A stretch of 64,000 bases of DNA from Paenibacillus taichungensis (GTDB lineage Bacteria > Bacillota > Bacilli > Paenibacillales > Paenibacillaceae), in NCBI RefSeq assembly GCF_013359905.1, contig NZ_JABMCC010000121.1, positions 806,001-870,000 of the forward strand, written 5' to 3'. Of this stretch, positions 16,820 through 25,269 are shown piece by piece. The stretch's first letter is position 1; every line of letters starts with the position of its first letter. A model generated the notes under the pieces. That model worked only from the letters and a program-made list of their open reading frames with translations, searched no databases and was not told where the DNA came from. Made by a program: the position numbers and the translations under genes.

Positions 16820-17358
16820 TGCTAATCTATCAATGGAATGAGATCACGGTACGTTTACTGGATGAACAGGATGAACAGCGCCTTGTTCAATGGTTGTCTG
16901 ACCCAGTAGTACTTCAATATTACGAAGGCCGTGATCAGCCGCATGAACTGAATTTGGTCAGAGAACACTTTTATAGACAAGAGGATACGGCACATCGTTG
17001 TATGGTTGAACACGAAGGTAAACCGATCGGCTATATCCAGTTCTATGAACTGGAGGAGGAAGAACGGAATGAGTATGGTTATGGAGACACCGATGAAATC
17101 ATCTATGGAACAGATCAGTTTATTGGAGAAACTGATTACTGGAACCGCGGTATTGGCACACAACTAGTAAAATCTATGTTGGGCTATCTAGTCAACGAAA
17201 AGCAAGCTCGGAAAGTGGTCATGGACCCGCAATCATGGAACGAACGAGCCATATCCTGTTACGAGAAGTGTGGTCTCAGGAAGGTCAGACTGTTACCAGA
17301 ACATGAGCTGCACGAAGGACAGATGAGAGACTGCTGGCTGATGGAGTATGCCCCATAG
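16819..17358 (+). CDS. GNAT acetyltransferase, AAC(6')-like
   Basis: A 179-residue GNAT resembling aminoglycoside 6'-N-acetyltransferases: DYWNRGIGTQLV carries the acetyl-CoA loop (R/W-N-R-G-I-G-T), and VMDPQSWNERAISCYEKCGLRKV matches the D-P-x-x-x-N-x-R-A-I-x-x-Y-E-K-x-G-F signature of AAC(6')-I and IucA-like acetyltransferases. It may or may not modify aminoglycosides, since many such chromosomal genes do not confer resistance. GTG 16816 is the alternative start. It overlaps the preceding gene by 1 nt. Confidence 0.82.
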   Translation: MLIYQWNEITVRLLDEQDEQRLVQWLSDPVVLQYYEGRDQPHELNLVREHFYRQEDTAHRCMVEHEGKPIGYIQFYELEEEERNEYGYGDTDEIIYGTDQFIGETDYWNRGIGTQLVKSMLGYLVNEKQARKVVMDPQSWNERAISCYEKCGLRKVRLLPEHELHEGQMRDCWLMEYAP

Positions 17359-17405
17359 GTAGTGCGCGGTGCTATATAAACCATTTAACCAAGGAGGAAT
17401 GATCG

Positions 17406-17930
17406 ATGGATTTGAGGTACCCAATTGGAACATTTGAACATACAGGCGAGGTTACATTAGAGCAGCGGAAGCAGTGGATTCAAGATATTGCGGAGTTGCC
17501 GGAGCGCGCCCGCGAAGCGGTCAAAGGATTGAGTGAAGAACAATTGAGGTTACCCTACCGGGAAGGTGGCTGGATGCTCAAACAGGTCATACACCATATG
17601 GCAGATAGCCATATGAATAGCATGGTTCGTTTCAAGCTGGCACTGACGGAGGATAACCCCACGATAAGACCATATTACGAAGAACGATGGGCTGAACTGA
17701 GTGATTCGCGGGAGCTGGATGTCGAGTTTTCTCTGCAAATCCTGGATGCGCTGCACCGTCGTTGGGTAGCGCTATTAAACACATTAACGGATGCAGACTA
17801 TGCCAAAACCTTTTATCATCCCGCTTCCAAAGAAACGACCAGACTGGACTATAATTTGGGCGTATATGCATGGCATGGCAGACACCACATTGCCCATATT
17901 ACCTCGCTTAGAAGCAGATTGGGAATCTAG
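17406..17930 (+). CDS. yfiT: DinB/YfiT-like putative metal-dependent bacillithiol transferase
   Basis: A 174-residue four-helix-bundle protein. The opening DLRYPIGTFEH is typical of YfiT (also called BstA). Metal ligands are likely H of VIHHMADSH and the histidines of WHGRHHIAHI near the C-terminus. YfiT-group proteins carry Zn or Ni and transfer the thiol bacillithiol to electrophiles, consistent with a bacillithiol-making Bacillota. The AAGGAGG site precedes ATG 17406. It stands between two acetyltransferase genes in what could be a detoxification cluster. Confidence 0.85.
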   Translation: MDLRYPIGTFEHTGEVTLEQRKQWIQDIAELPERAREAVKGLSEEQLRLPYREGGWMLKQVIHHMADSHMNSMVRFKLALTEDNPTIRPYYEERWAELSDSRELDVEFSLQILDALHRRWVALLNTLTDADYAKTFYHPASKETTRLDYNLGVYAWHGRHHIAHITSLRSRLGI

Positions 17931-17966
17931 TGGTGAAATAAATAACTTATTAAGGAGATTACATCG

Positions 17967-18473
17967 ATGAATATACATATCAGACTTTTGGATGAGGGCG
18001 ATCCGGTCGTAATTTCGCAGGCGTTTCAGGAACAGGGTTGGGCGAAATCGGCGGAGCAGTACATTCAATATCTTGCAGAGCAGCAGAATGGTGAGCGAGT
18101 GACTTTGATAGCGGAATTGGATGGAGCTTTTGCCGGTTACGTGAATGTATTGTGGAATTCGTATTACCCTTCGTTCAGGGAACAGGGTATTCCGGAAATT
18201 AATGATTTCAATGTGCTGATCAAGTATCAGCGTCAGGGAATTGGATCACGTTTGATGGACCGGGCAGAAGAAGTCATTCATGAGCGAACCGAAACTGCCG
18301 GGATTGGTGTCGGGGTGTTCTCCGATTATGGCAAAGCTCAAATTCTGTATGCCCGTCGTGGATATATACCAGATGGACAGGGCATTCACAAGCATGATCG
18401 TTATCTAAAATGGGGCGATGAAACGATCATCGACGACGATGTAGTGCTCTATTTAACGAAGAAGTTAAGCTGA
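17967..18473 (+). CDS. GNAT family N-acetyltransferase
   Basis: A 168-residue GNAT. The acetyl-CoA-binding motif YQRQGIGSRLMDRAEEV (about residues 86-102) is textbook, and GVGVFSDYGKAQILYARRGY is motif B. It contains EINDFNVLI, seen in a subgroup annotated only as acetyltransferases. AAGGAG lies upstream of ATG 17967. It follows the DinB-like gene by 36 nt and a terminator follows. Confidence 0.85.
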   Translation: MNIHIRLLDEGDPVVISQAFQEQGWAKSAEQYIQYLAEQQNGERVTLIAELDGAFAGYVNVLWNSYYPSFREQGIPEINDFNVLIKYQRQGIGSRLMDRAEEVIHERTETAGIGVGVFSDYGKAQILYARRGYIPDGQGIHKHDRYLKWGDETIIDDDVVLYLTKKLS

Positions 18474-18498
18474 TCGAATCCTGAATAAAAAGGATTAT

Positions 18499-18547
18499 AA
18501 CGCTGTTGAGAGGACAGGGAATTACTTTCTTCTAAACAGCGTTTTTT
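18499..18547 (+). terminator. Rho-independent terminator
   Basis: AACGCTGTT (18499-18507) pairs with AACAGCGTT (18535-18543), followed by T residues. Confidence 0.85.
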
Positions 18548-18611
18548 ACATATAATCAGACTGTTTTCGGCTCTAATCTTACAAGAAAAATAGAGTTGGA
18601 TTGGGTGAAAA

Positions 18612-18620
18612 TGTTATAAT
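18612..18620 (+). promoter_or_regulatory. Extended -10 promoter element for the methyltransferase gene
   Basis: TGTTATAAT gives a consensus TATAAT (18615-18620) with an upstream TG, so a -35 match is less needed. It lies 120 nt before the chosen start at 18740, just after the terminator of the previous unit. Confidence 0.55.
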
Positions 18621-18739
18621 AGAGGGTAGTTGATTTAGCGTATAAACCGTGATGAAGCGGGCGATTTAAAGGGAAAGAGATCAATACATAAGAGGGAATG
18701 TGCAGGATATTTTGTATGAATTCGAGGAGGAATGTGTTC

Positions 18740-19459
18740 GTGGAGAAGACGATTAAAAATGTCCAGGATCTATATGACATGCTTGACGCAGAATTCAGAT
18801 CAGCGAAGCAATTTTGGGAACCTTTTTACGCGGATCGGGAGCGACCAATCCCCTTCTTTCCAAACAAACCGGATGAAAATCTGGTAGCACATGTGAACTC
18901 AGGAATATTACCTGGGGGCAAAGCATTGGAGCTCGGTTGTGGCCCGGGAAGAAATGCAATATATCTAACACGTCAGGGTTATAAAGTAGATGCTTATGAT
19001 CTTTCAGAGACAGCCATTGCCTGGGCCAAGGAAAGAGCTGTGGAGGAACAGCTTGAAGTGAATTTCGAATGCAAATCAGCATTAGAACTCACGCCACATG
19101 AAGAGTACGATCTCGTCTATGATTCGGGCTGTCTTCACCATCTGCTGCCACATCAGCGAATTCCCTACATACAGAAGATTCAGAACGGACTTAAACCTGG
19201 AGGGTATTTTGGAATGACCTGCTTTGCTCCAGGATTTGGCGGTCAGGGTGGACCGGAGAGCGTTATGGACGATTGGGAGGTATACCGTGAGAAGTCGATG
19301 AAAGGTGGTCTGGCTTTTACGGAAGAAAAGCTTCGCTATTTGCTGGAAGATCCTTTTGAATGCGTGGAGCTGCGACCGATGAAGGCGATGGATCAGGATG
19401 AAGATTGTTTTGGCTTGCCCATCCTATGGGTGACATTGTGGAGAAAACCAAACGTGTAG
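18740..19459 (+). CDS. Class I SAM-dependent methyltransferase
   Basis: A 239-residue methyltransferase. Motif I is ALELGCGPGRNAIYL (about residues 61-75), the acidic residue is in VDAYDLSE, and the LVYDSGCLHHLLPHQRI segment is typical of thiopurine-methyltransferase or tellurite-resistance-like enzymes. Late residues (FGLPILWVTLWRK) match the final strands. GTG 18740 is chosen because GAGGAGG (18724-18730) lies 9 nt away; a GTG at 18734 is 3 nt from it. The substrate is not readable. Confidence 0.83.
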   Translation: MEKTIKNVQDLYDMLDAEFRSAKQFWEPFYADRERPIPFFPNKPDENLVAHVNSGILPGGKALELGCGPGRNAIYLTRQGYKVDAYDLSETAIAWAKERAVEEQLEVNFECKSALELTPHEEYDLVYDSGCLHHLLPHQRIPYIQKIQNGLKPGGYFGMTCFAPGFGGQGGPESVMDDWEVYREKSMKGGLAFTEEKLRYLLEDPFECVELRPMKAMDQDEDCFGLPILWVTLWRKPNV

Positions 19460-19531
19460 TCATAGAGGAAGGATCATAGATTTGACGTGTTTAACCAATA
19501 TTGCACAGAGTGAGAGAAAGGCGGGGAGAAT

Positions 19532-20272
19532 ATGGGACAAAGGTATTTTATCATTACAGGTACATCCAAAGGAATCGGCAAACAGCTTGCGGAATTGTTA
19601 TTGGAAAAGGGAGATCACGTCTACGGTATTGCACGCGGAACGTCTGACTTGGAGGAAGCTTACGAGCGTTACCAGCATGTTCAGTTTGATCTGGCAGATA
19701 TTCATAGCATCGACGATCTTGTCTCAGGCATATTGGAACAGATTCCACCGCAAGAAGTTGAATTCATCGGGCTCATTAACAATGCAGCGATGCTGGAACC
19801 GTTGAAATCGATAGATCGGTGCAGTGCAGAGGAGATCAGTCTTAATCTGAACATCAGTTTGGCAGCGCCTATGATTCTGACTTCATCTTTTATACAACAT
19901 ACCAATCACCTGACCACACGCAGAAAAATAGTCAATGTATCGTCCGGGTCAGGCAGTTATCCGGCACCTTCAATGGCATCTTACTGTGCCTCCAAAGCTG
20001 GAATAAACATGTTCACCCAGTGCGTAGCGATGGAACAATCCGGGCAACCCAATCCCGTTGAAGTGATTGCATTCGATCCAGGGATGGTAGATACTGAGCT
20101 ACAGGCTGTGGCAAGAGGCAAAAATGCAGAGGAATTTGCACTGTCTGAGGTATTCGGTCAGGTCTATGAAGCAGGCCAATTAAGATCGCCACAAGATGTC
20201 GCAAAGCAATTAATCGAACGGATGGAAGAAATCAGTGATCCAAGCAAGGTCCTCCATACTATGGAGGGATAA
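19532..20272 (+). CDS. Short-chain dehydrogenase/reductase (YueD-like)
   Basis: A 246-residue SDR. The cofactor loop TGTSKGIGKQL (about residues 10-20), NNAA (about 86-89), catalytic serine in NVSSGSG and YCASK (Tyr-x-x-x-Lys) are all present. The R-rich loop after strand 2 (GIARGTS) favours NADPH. The pattern is like the YueD/sepiapterin-reductase group, which reduces diketones such as benzil. GGGGAG precedes ATG 19532. It follows the methyltransferase by 72 nt. Confidence 0.83.
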   Translation: MGQRYFIITGTSKGIGKQLAELLLEKGDHVYGIARGTSDLEEAYERYQHVQFDLADIHSIDDLVSGILEQIPPQEVEFIGLINNAAMLEPLKSIDRCSAEEISLNLNISLAAPMILTSSFIQHTNHLTTRRKIVNVSSGSGSYPAPSMASYCASKAGINMFTQCVAMEQSGQPNPVEVIAFDPGMVDTELQAVARGKNAEEFALSEVFGQVYEAGQLRSPQDVAKQLIERMEEISDPSKVLHTMEG

Positions 20273-20360
20273 CAGATTAACAGTTATACGTTTAGATTCA
20301 TCTAAATTGATAAGAGATTATGGGTTTTATTTTGCCTCGAAATTTGTATTGATCTATTAA

Positions 20361-20511
20361 TAGCGGTCGGAGTGGAAGAGACGGAATCGATTCTGAAGAA
20401 GCGGTAGCGTTCGCCTTTGTCACCTAATTTCTACATTTAATAAATCTAATAAAGGAAATTTGGGGACAACTGCGATCGGAAGAACGATCCGTATCTGGAA
20501 CGGTCCCTCGT
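20361..20511 (+). repeat. Structured intergenic repeat, diverged copy B
   Basis: A diverged member of the family seen at 4893 and 33649. It shares AGCGTTCGCCTTT and GCGATCGGAAG and keeps the central stem GTCACCTAATTTC (20419-20431) with GAAATTTGGGGAC (20455-20467). Against the full copies, paired positions change together (A-T to G-C, G-C to A-T, T-A to C-G), and the outer stem shows ACAGA/TCTGT becoming ACGGA/TCCGT. The AT-rich terminal repeats are missing. It lies upstream of the BceR-like gene. Confidence 0.7.
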
Positions 20512-20572
20512 AGATTGTCAAACAATATGCTTCGGGCAATGCCCAAGAAGAACAGAAACGTGGTGAAGGTAT

Positions 20573-21262
20573 ATGTTTAAAATTATGCTCATTGAAGACG
20601 ATGAATCGTTATTCAGTGAAATCAAAGAACGGTTATCCCAGTGGTCATATGACGTGTATGGCGTGCAGGATTTTGGCAAAGTGATGCAGGAATACAGTGC
20701 CATTCAGCCACAGCTGGTCATCATTGATATTCAGCTTCCCCAGTATGACGGATTTCATTGGTGTCGCATGATTCGAGCCCATTCCAATGTGCCGATTATC
20801 TTTTTATCCTCACGGGATCACCCGACGGATATGGTCATGTCGATGCATTTGGGCGCAGATGATTTTATCCAGAAGCCCTTCCATTTCGATGTGCTGATTG
20901 CCAAGATCCAGGCGATCCTGCGTAGGGTATATAACTACAATACAGAGCGGATTGAGCTGCGCACATGGCGTGGGGCTACCATTGAATATGTGAAAAATAC
21001 GCTTACCTATAACAATGAATCTGTCCTTTTGACCAAAAATGAAATGTTCATTCTCAAAGTGCTAGTGGAGCACAAAAATCAGATTGTGACCCGGGAAGAC
21101 CTGATTCGCAGTCTGTGGGATCATGAACATTTTGTGAGTGACAACACACTCACGGTCAACGTGAATCGCCTACGCAAGAAGTTGGAGCCGCTAAATCTGG
21201 ATGGCTATATCGAAACGAAAGTTGGTCAGGGCTACATGGCAACAGAAGAGGCGGAAATATGA
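20573..21262 (+). CDS. OmpR-family response regulator, BceR-like
   Basis: A 229-residue response regulator. The receiver domain has E8-D9-D10 and the phosphorylation site D52 (VIIDIQLPQYDG), with a lysine in FIQKPFHFDVL. The C-terminal winged helix ends GYIETKVGQGYM. The gene heads a tight unit with a short histidine kinase, an ABC ATPase and a large permease, the BceRS-AB arrangement that senses and removes cell-wall-active peptides. It should bind DNA upstream of the transporter genes. GAAGG precedes the ATG. Confidence 0.9.
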   Translation: MFKIMLIEDDESLFSEIKERLSQWSYDVYGVQDFGKVMQEYSAIQPQLVIIDIQLPQYDGFHWCRMIRAHSNVPIIFLSSRDHPTDMVMSMHLGADDFIQKPFHFDVLIAKIQAILRRVYNYNTERIELRTWRGATIEYVKNTLTYNNESVLLTKNEMFILKVLVEHKNQIVTREDLIRSLWDHEHFVSDNTLTVNVNRLRKKLEPLNLDGYIETKVGQGYMATEEAEI

Positions 21263-22263
21263 TTGGTAAGTACATACGGGAAAAGCTAAGCTGGTTAGTG
21301 TTGCTTATAAGCATGCAGCTCATCTTTTTATTTGTAGCCTATATCGACACGTCCATTCCATTCCGATCCGTATCCTATATCGTCGTGCTGAATGTGGTGG
21401 TATGCATCGTTTTTATCTGGGCGAGATATCCAAGAGAGACTCGTTTCTACAAAAGATTAACTGCCTGGGATCATACCTATGATCCAGGGGATTTGGATAT
21501 CGCTGAAAGTCCTTATGAACGGATTGTGCACGATGCCGTGACTTCCCAGACCGAACGTTATCGGAAGGAGTCCTCATCTCATTTTATTTTGCTGGAGCAA
21601 GAAAAGGATGAGATGCTGTCCTGGATTCATGAGGTGAAGACGCCCTTAACCGCGCTGCAATTAATGATTGAGCGAATGCATGATGACAAGCTGCAGGGTC
21701 AGATGACGTATGAATGGCTGCGAATTCATCAACTGCTCGATCAGCAGCTTCACCAGAAGCGTATTCCATTTATGCATAATGATTTGTTTGTGGAAGAAAC
21801 AGAGCTTGAACCGATTTTGAACGGCGAGATTAGAGCTTTGAAGTCATGGTGTATATCCAAACGGATTGGCTTCGACGTGTCATTAGATGTGACAAAGGTG
21901 CTGACCGACAGCAAATGGTTAGGTTTTATCATACGGCAGCTGCTTAGCAATGCGGTGAAATATAGCCATTCCTCTGACATTGTCATTGAAAGCAAGGAAC
22001 AGGATGGGCACATTATATTGACCATTCAGGATTATGGACGAGGGATCGAAGCGCAGGATTTACCACGTATCTTTGATAAAGGCTTCACTTCAACTCAGGG
22101 TAGACTGGAAGGAACGGCAACGGGAATGGGCTTGTATTTGACCCGACAGGTGGCACAAGCACTTCGTATAGACGTTAAAGTACAGTCTGCTCCCGGAGAG
22201 GGCACTAGTGTCAAGCTAACCTTCCCGAGAAAAAATGACATGATCCACCTAGCAGGCGTGTGA
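21259..22263 (+). CDS. Intramembrane-sensing histidine kinase, BceS-like
   Basis: A 334-residue kinase with only two membrane segments (about residues 11-28 and 38-54) and almost no extracytoplasmic loop, as in BceS-type kinases that sense through their partner transporter. The H-box is SWIHEVKTPL with H124; N-box LLSNAVKYS, then G-box DYGRGIEAQDLPRIFDKGF and GTATGMGLYL. ATG overlaps the end of the response regulator gene by 4 nt. Signal flux should come from the BceAB-like pair downstream. Confidence 0.9.
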   Translation: MIGKYIREKLSWLVLLISMQLIFLFVAYIDTSIPFRSVSYIVVLNVVVCIVFIWARYPRETRFYKRLTAWDHTYDPGDLDIAESPYERIVHDAVTSQTERYRKESSSHFILLEQEKDEMLSWIHEVKTPLTALQLMIERMHDDKLQGQMTYEWLRIHQLLDQQLHQKRIPFMHNDLFVEETELEPILNGEIRALKSWCISKRIGFDVSLDVTKVLTDSKWLGFIIRQLLSNAVKYSHSSDIVIESKEQDGHIILTIQDYGRGIEAQDLPRIFDKGFTSTQGRLEGTATGMGLYLTRQVAQALRIDVKVQSAPGEGTSVKLTFPRKNDMIHLAGV

Positions 22264-22363
22264 CAACATTGTCACATGCTTTTTGGTTTTGTTCGGTGAA
22301 TCGCACGATTAATTGGAGCATCCAGCCTATGATAAAGATATACCAAAGAGGAGTGAGTGGGAT

Positions 22364-23119
22364 ATGTTGATACTGGAAGCCAAAAAAATTCATAAAGTCT
22401 ATGGCAACAAATTAAATAAACAGGAAGTCCTCAAGGGGATTGATCTCGGGGTAAGTAAAGGCGAATTTGTTGGGATTATGGGGCCCTCGGGTTCGGGGAA
22501 AACGACGCTGCTGAATGTTCTTTCTTCGATCGATCGGGTCAGCCAGGGCACGATTGACATTGAGGGTCAGGAGTTCACCGGTATGAAGGAGAAACAGCTT
22601 GCTGAATTCCGCAAACATCATCTCGGGTTTATTTTTCAGGATTATAATCTGCTGGATACCCTCACGGTGAAGGAAAATGTATTGCTGCCGCTCTCGATTA
22701 CGAGTATTCCGAAGCATGAGGCACACCTGAAGTTCGAACAAATCGCCCGTGAGCTGGGCATATATGAGCTGAAAGACAAATATCCATCCGAAATCTCGGG
22801 TGGACAGAAACAGCGAACTTCAGCCGCCCGTGCGTTTGTGCATGATCCGAGCATTATTTTCGCTGACGAGCCGACGGGTGCACTCGATTCCAAATCGGCT
22901 TCGGACCTGCTTGGCAAAATGAGTGATATGAACAGGAAGCATCAGGCTACGATTATTATGGTTACACATGATCCGTTTGCCGCAAGTTATTGCAGCAGGG
23001 TGATTTTCATCCGGGACGGTCAGATCTACACCCAATTAAATAAAGGAGACGAGTCCCGACAAACTTTCTTCAACGATATTATCAAAACTCAGGGCGTGTT
23101 GGGTGGTGTGCAGCCATGA
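22364..23119 (+). CDS. ABC transporter ATPase, BceA-like
   Basis: A 251-residue ATPase of the MacB/BceA class. Walker A is GPSGSGKTT, Q-loop FIFQDYNLLDTLTV, signature ISGGQKQRTSAARA (with T where R or V is common), Walker B IIFADEPTGALD and H-loop VTHD. It powers the large BceB-like permease and is also needed for signalling to the kinase. ATG 22364 has AGAGGAG upstream; an earlier in-frame codon at 22313 lies before that site. The next gene overlaps by 4 nt. Confidence 0.92.
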   Translation: MLILEAKKIHKVYGNKLNKQEVLKGIDLGVSKGEFVGIMGPSGSGKTTLLNVLSSIDRVSQGTIDIEGQEFTGMKEKQLAEFRKHHLGFIFQDYNLLDTLTVKENVLLPLSITSIPKHEAHLKFEQIARELGIYELKDKYPSEISGGQKQRTSAARAFVHDPSIIFADEPTGALDSKSASDLLGKMSDMNRKHQATIIMVTHDPFAASYCSRVIFIRDGQIYTQLNKGDESRQTFFNDIIKTQGVLGGVQP

Positions 23120-25041
23120 GCCTGAACTACATCATCTTTCGCAATCTGAGGAAAAATCTGAAAAATTATTATCTTTATGTCTTTGCCCTGATTTTTAGTG
23201 TGGCCCTGTATTTTTCCTTTGTGACCTTACAGTATGATCCCTCCATGGATGAGGTTGCTGAATCAACGAAAGGAGCGGCTGCGATCGGCGCATCCTCCGT
23301 GTTACTGATTGTTATTGTGGGCATTTTTCTGCTCTATGCCAATACGATCTTTATCAAGCGACGCAGTAAGGAGATCGGTTTGTTTCAGCTGATCGGACTC
23401 ACGAAGGGGAGAATATTTGGCATCTTGAGTGCGGAGAATTGCATTCTCTACTTTGGTTCTATGGTAATCGGTATTCTAATCGGGTTTCTGGGTTCCAAGC
23501 TGATATTGATGATTTTGTTCAAAATTATTGGCGTTGATGTGATCACGAAGCTATACTTCTCACCGATGGCGCTAGTGCAAACGCTAATTGTCTTTGCCGT
23601 CATGTATCTACTTATCATGTTGATGAATTACACGTTTATCCGAGCACAGAGTATTCTATCACTCTTTCGGGTGTCTTCTACAACAGAGCAGCAGGTAAAG
23701 AAGTTATCTGTGGGGCAGATTCTGATGGGCATCTTGGGTATTGCTCTGATCGTGTTCGGTTACATCCTGTCTGCACGGCTGTTCAGCGTTGAGAAATTGG
23801 ATATGCAGCAGTTAATGTACACCATGATTTTGATTTTGTTTTCGGTTATTTTGGGGACTTATCTATTCTATAAAGGTTCCGTCAGTTTTATTTTTAATAT
23901 GATTCGCAAAAGCAAAAAAGGCTACCTCTCCATTAACGAGGTATTGTCGTTATCCTCCATCATGTTTCGCATGAAGTCGAATGCCTTGCTGCTGACCATT
24001 ATTACTACTGTATCGGCACTCGCCATAGGTATGCTGTCGCTCAGTTACATTTCCTATTATTCGGCAGAGGCACAAGCCAAGGAAAGCTTGCCGGAAGATT
24101 TTTCATTTGCTCAGGCTGAGGTGAAGGATCGTTTTGTAGCGGAGTTGGATAACAAACAGATTCCATACGAAGAAAAGCACAGACAACCTTTATATATTGA
24201 AATTGATGCACATAAGGTGATGAATGACTCCACAATGGAGGAGCTGTTGTTCAGCAGTGTAGTAAGTGACAGCATGGTGGATAACATTGATCTGAAACCA
24301 GGTGAAGTCATTTTCATGGGATATGGCAATGTGATTCAGCAATTCTTTTCCATTCGGGATGAAGGTCCCATTGTTCTGCACGGATTGAAAAATACGATTG
24401 ACCAGCAATTGATTGGAACCTCCAAACAGGGCGTGCTTCCCGTATATTACAACAAAGGTACGCCAGTAGCGGTTGTGGATGAATCGGTTTATGCGGAGCT
24501 TGCGCAGGATCTTGATCCGACAATTCAGGAGGTGGAAAGGACAGATTATTACGGTGTGCAAATTACAGATTCAAGTCAAGACGAGAATGCGTATGCCATT
24601 TTTGCAGATCTGAAATTGGAAGCTCCAAGCTTCTCCCAGATTGAATTCAGAAATAATCAACGTACCAGTATGGGCCTAATCATGTTCATTGTTGGTTTCC
24701 TGGGACTGACTTTCTTGATTACATCCGGGTGTATCCTCTATTTCAAACAAATGAATGAGAGCGAAGAAGAGAAATCAAACTATACCATTCTGCGCAAACT
24801 TGGATTTACGCAAGGCAATTTGTTACGCGGAATTCAGTACAAGCAGTTGTTTAATTTCGGCATTCCACTTGTCGTGGGACTAAGCCATAGTTATTTTGCC
24901 GTGAAATCAGGCTGGTTCTTCTTTGGCACCGAACTTGCCACACCTACTGTAATCGTCATGATTGTGTATACGTTGTTGTATTCAATCTTCGGCCTGTTGT
25001 CCATATGGTATTACAAACGTGTGATAAAAGAATCATTATAG
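23116..25041 (+). CDS. ABC transporter permease, BceB-like (FtsX superfamily)
   Basis: A 641-residue permease. The typical BceB layout is seen: one N-terminal helix, then three (about residues 50-180), two more pairs around 195-290, a large extracytoplasmic domain of about 200 residues (about 315-515) and three C-terminal helices (about 520-640). The outside domain is variable and decides which peptide is recognised. BceB-type permeases both pull peptides off the membrane and control BceS. The target here is unknown; bacitracin-like or lantibiotic peptides are typical. Confidence 0.9.
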   Translation: MSLNYIIFRNLRKNLKNYYLYVFALIFSVALYFSFVTLQYDPSMDEVAESTKGAAAIGASSVLLIVIVGIFLLYANTIFIKRRSKEIGLFQLIGLTKGRIFGILSAENCILYFGSMVIGILIGFLGSKLILMILFKIIGVDVITKLYFSPMALVQTLIVFAVMYLLIMLMNYTFIRAQSILSLFRVSSTTEQQVKKLSVGQILMGILGIALIVFGYILSARLFSVEKLDMQQLMYTMILILFSVILGTYLFYKGSVSFIFNMIRKSKKGYLSINEVLSLSSIMFRMKSNALLLTIITTVSALAIGMLSLSYISYYSAEAQAKESLPEDFSFAQAEVKDRFVAELDNKQIPYEEKHRQPLYIEIDAHKVMNDSTMEELLFSSVVSDSMVDNIDLKPGEVIFMGYGNVIQQFFSIRDEGPIVLHGLKNTIDQQLIGTSKQGVLPVYYNKGTPVAVVDESVYAELAQDLDPTIQEVERTDYYGVQITDSSQDENAYAIFADLKLEAPSFSQIEFRNNQRTSMGLIMFIVGFLGLTFLITSGCILYFKQMNESEEEKSNYTILRKLGFTQGNLLRGIQYKQLFNFGIPLVVGLSHSYFAVKSGWFFFGTELATPTVIVMIVYTLLYSIFGLLSIWYYKRVIKESL

Positions 25042-25084
25042 ATCAGAGGATGAGCAACAAAGGAATACAGTAAAGAATTCAGAA

Positions 25085-25128
25085 GAAGGGGTAACTGTAT
25101 GATATACAGTCTGCCCTTTCTTTTTTTT
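25085..25128 (+). terminator. Rho-independent terminator after the bceAB-like genes
   Basis: GAAGGG pairs with CCCTTTC around an inner ACTGTAT/ATACAGT hairpin, followed by eight T residues. It rules out the earlier in-frame codons of the following gene as its main start. Confidence 0.85.
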
Positions 25129-25269
25129 GTGAAAAAAAGGAGGATGACGCAAGACTTCCGTTCAAAAATGTGTGGGGCATGGCCGTGGTTCCTTGTATAC
25201 TTAGGGTATCTGAATGTACATACAATGAATCGGAAAACGGGCACCATGGTGCTGATTCAGGAGGATCTC

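Noticed and set aside
25099..25269. N-terminal extension of the MalT-like regulator
   Set aside because: The extension begins inside the terminator of the preceding operon; the ribosome site supports ATG 25270.
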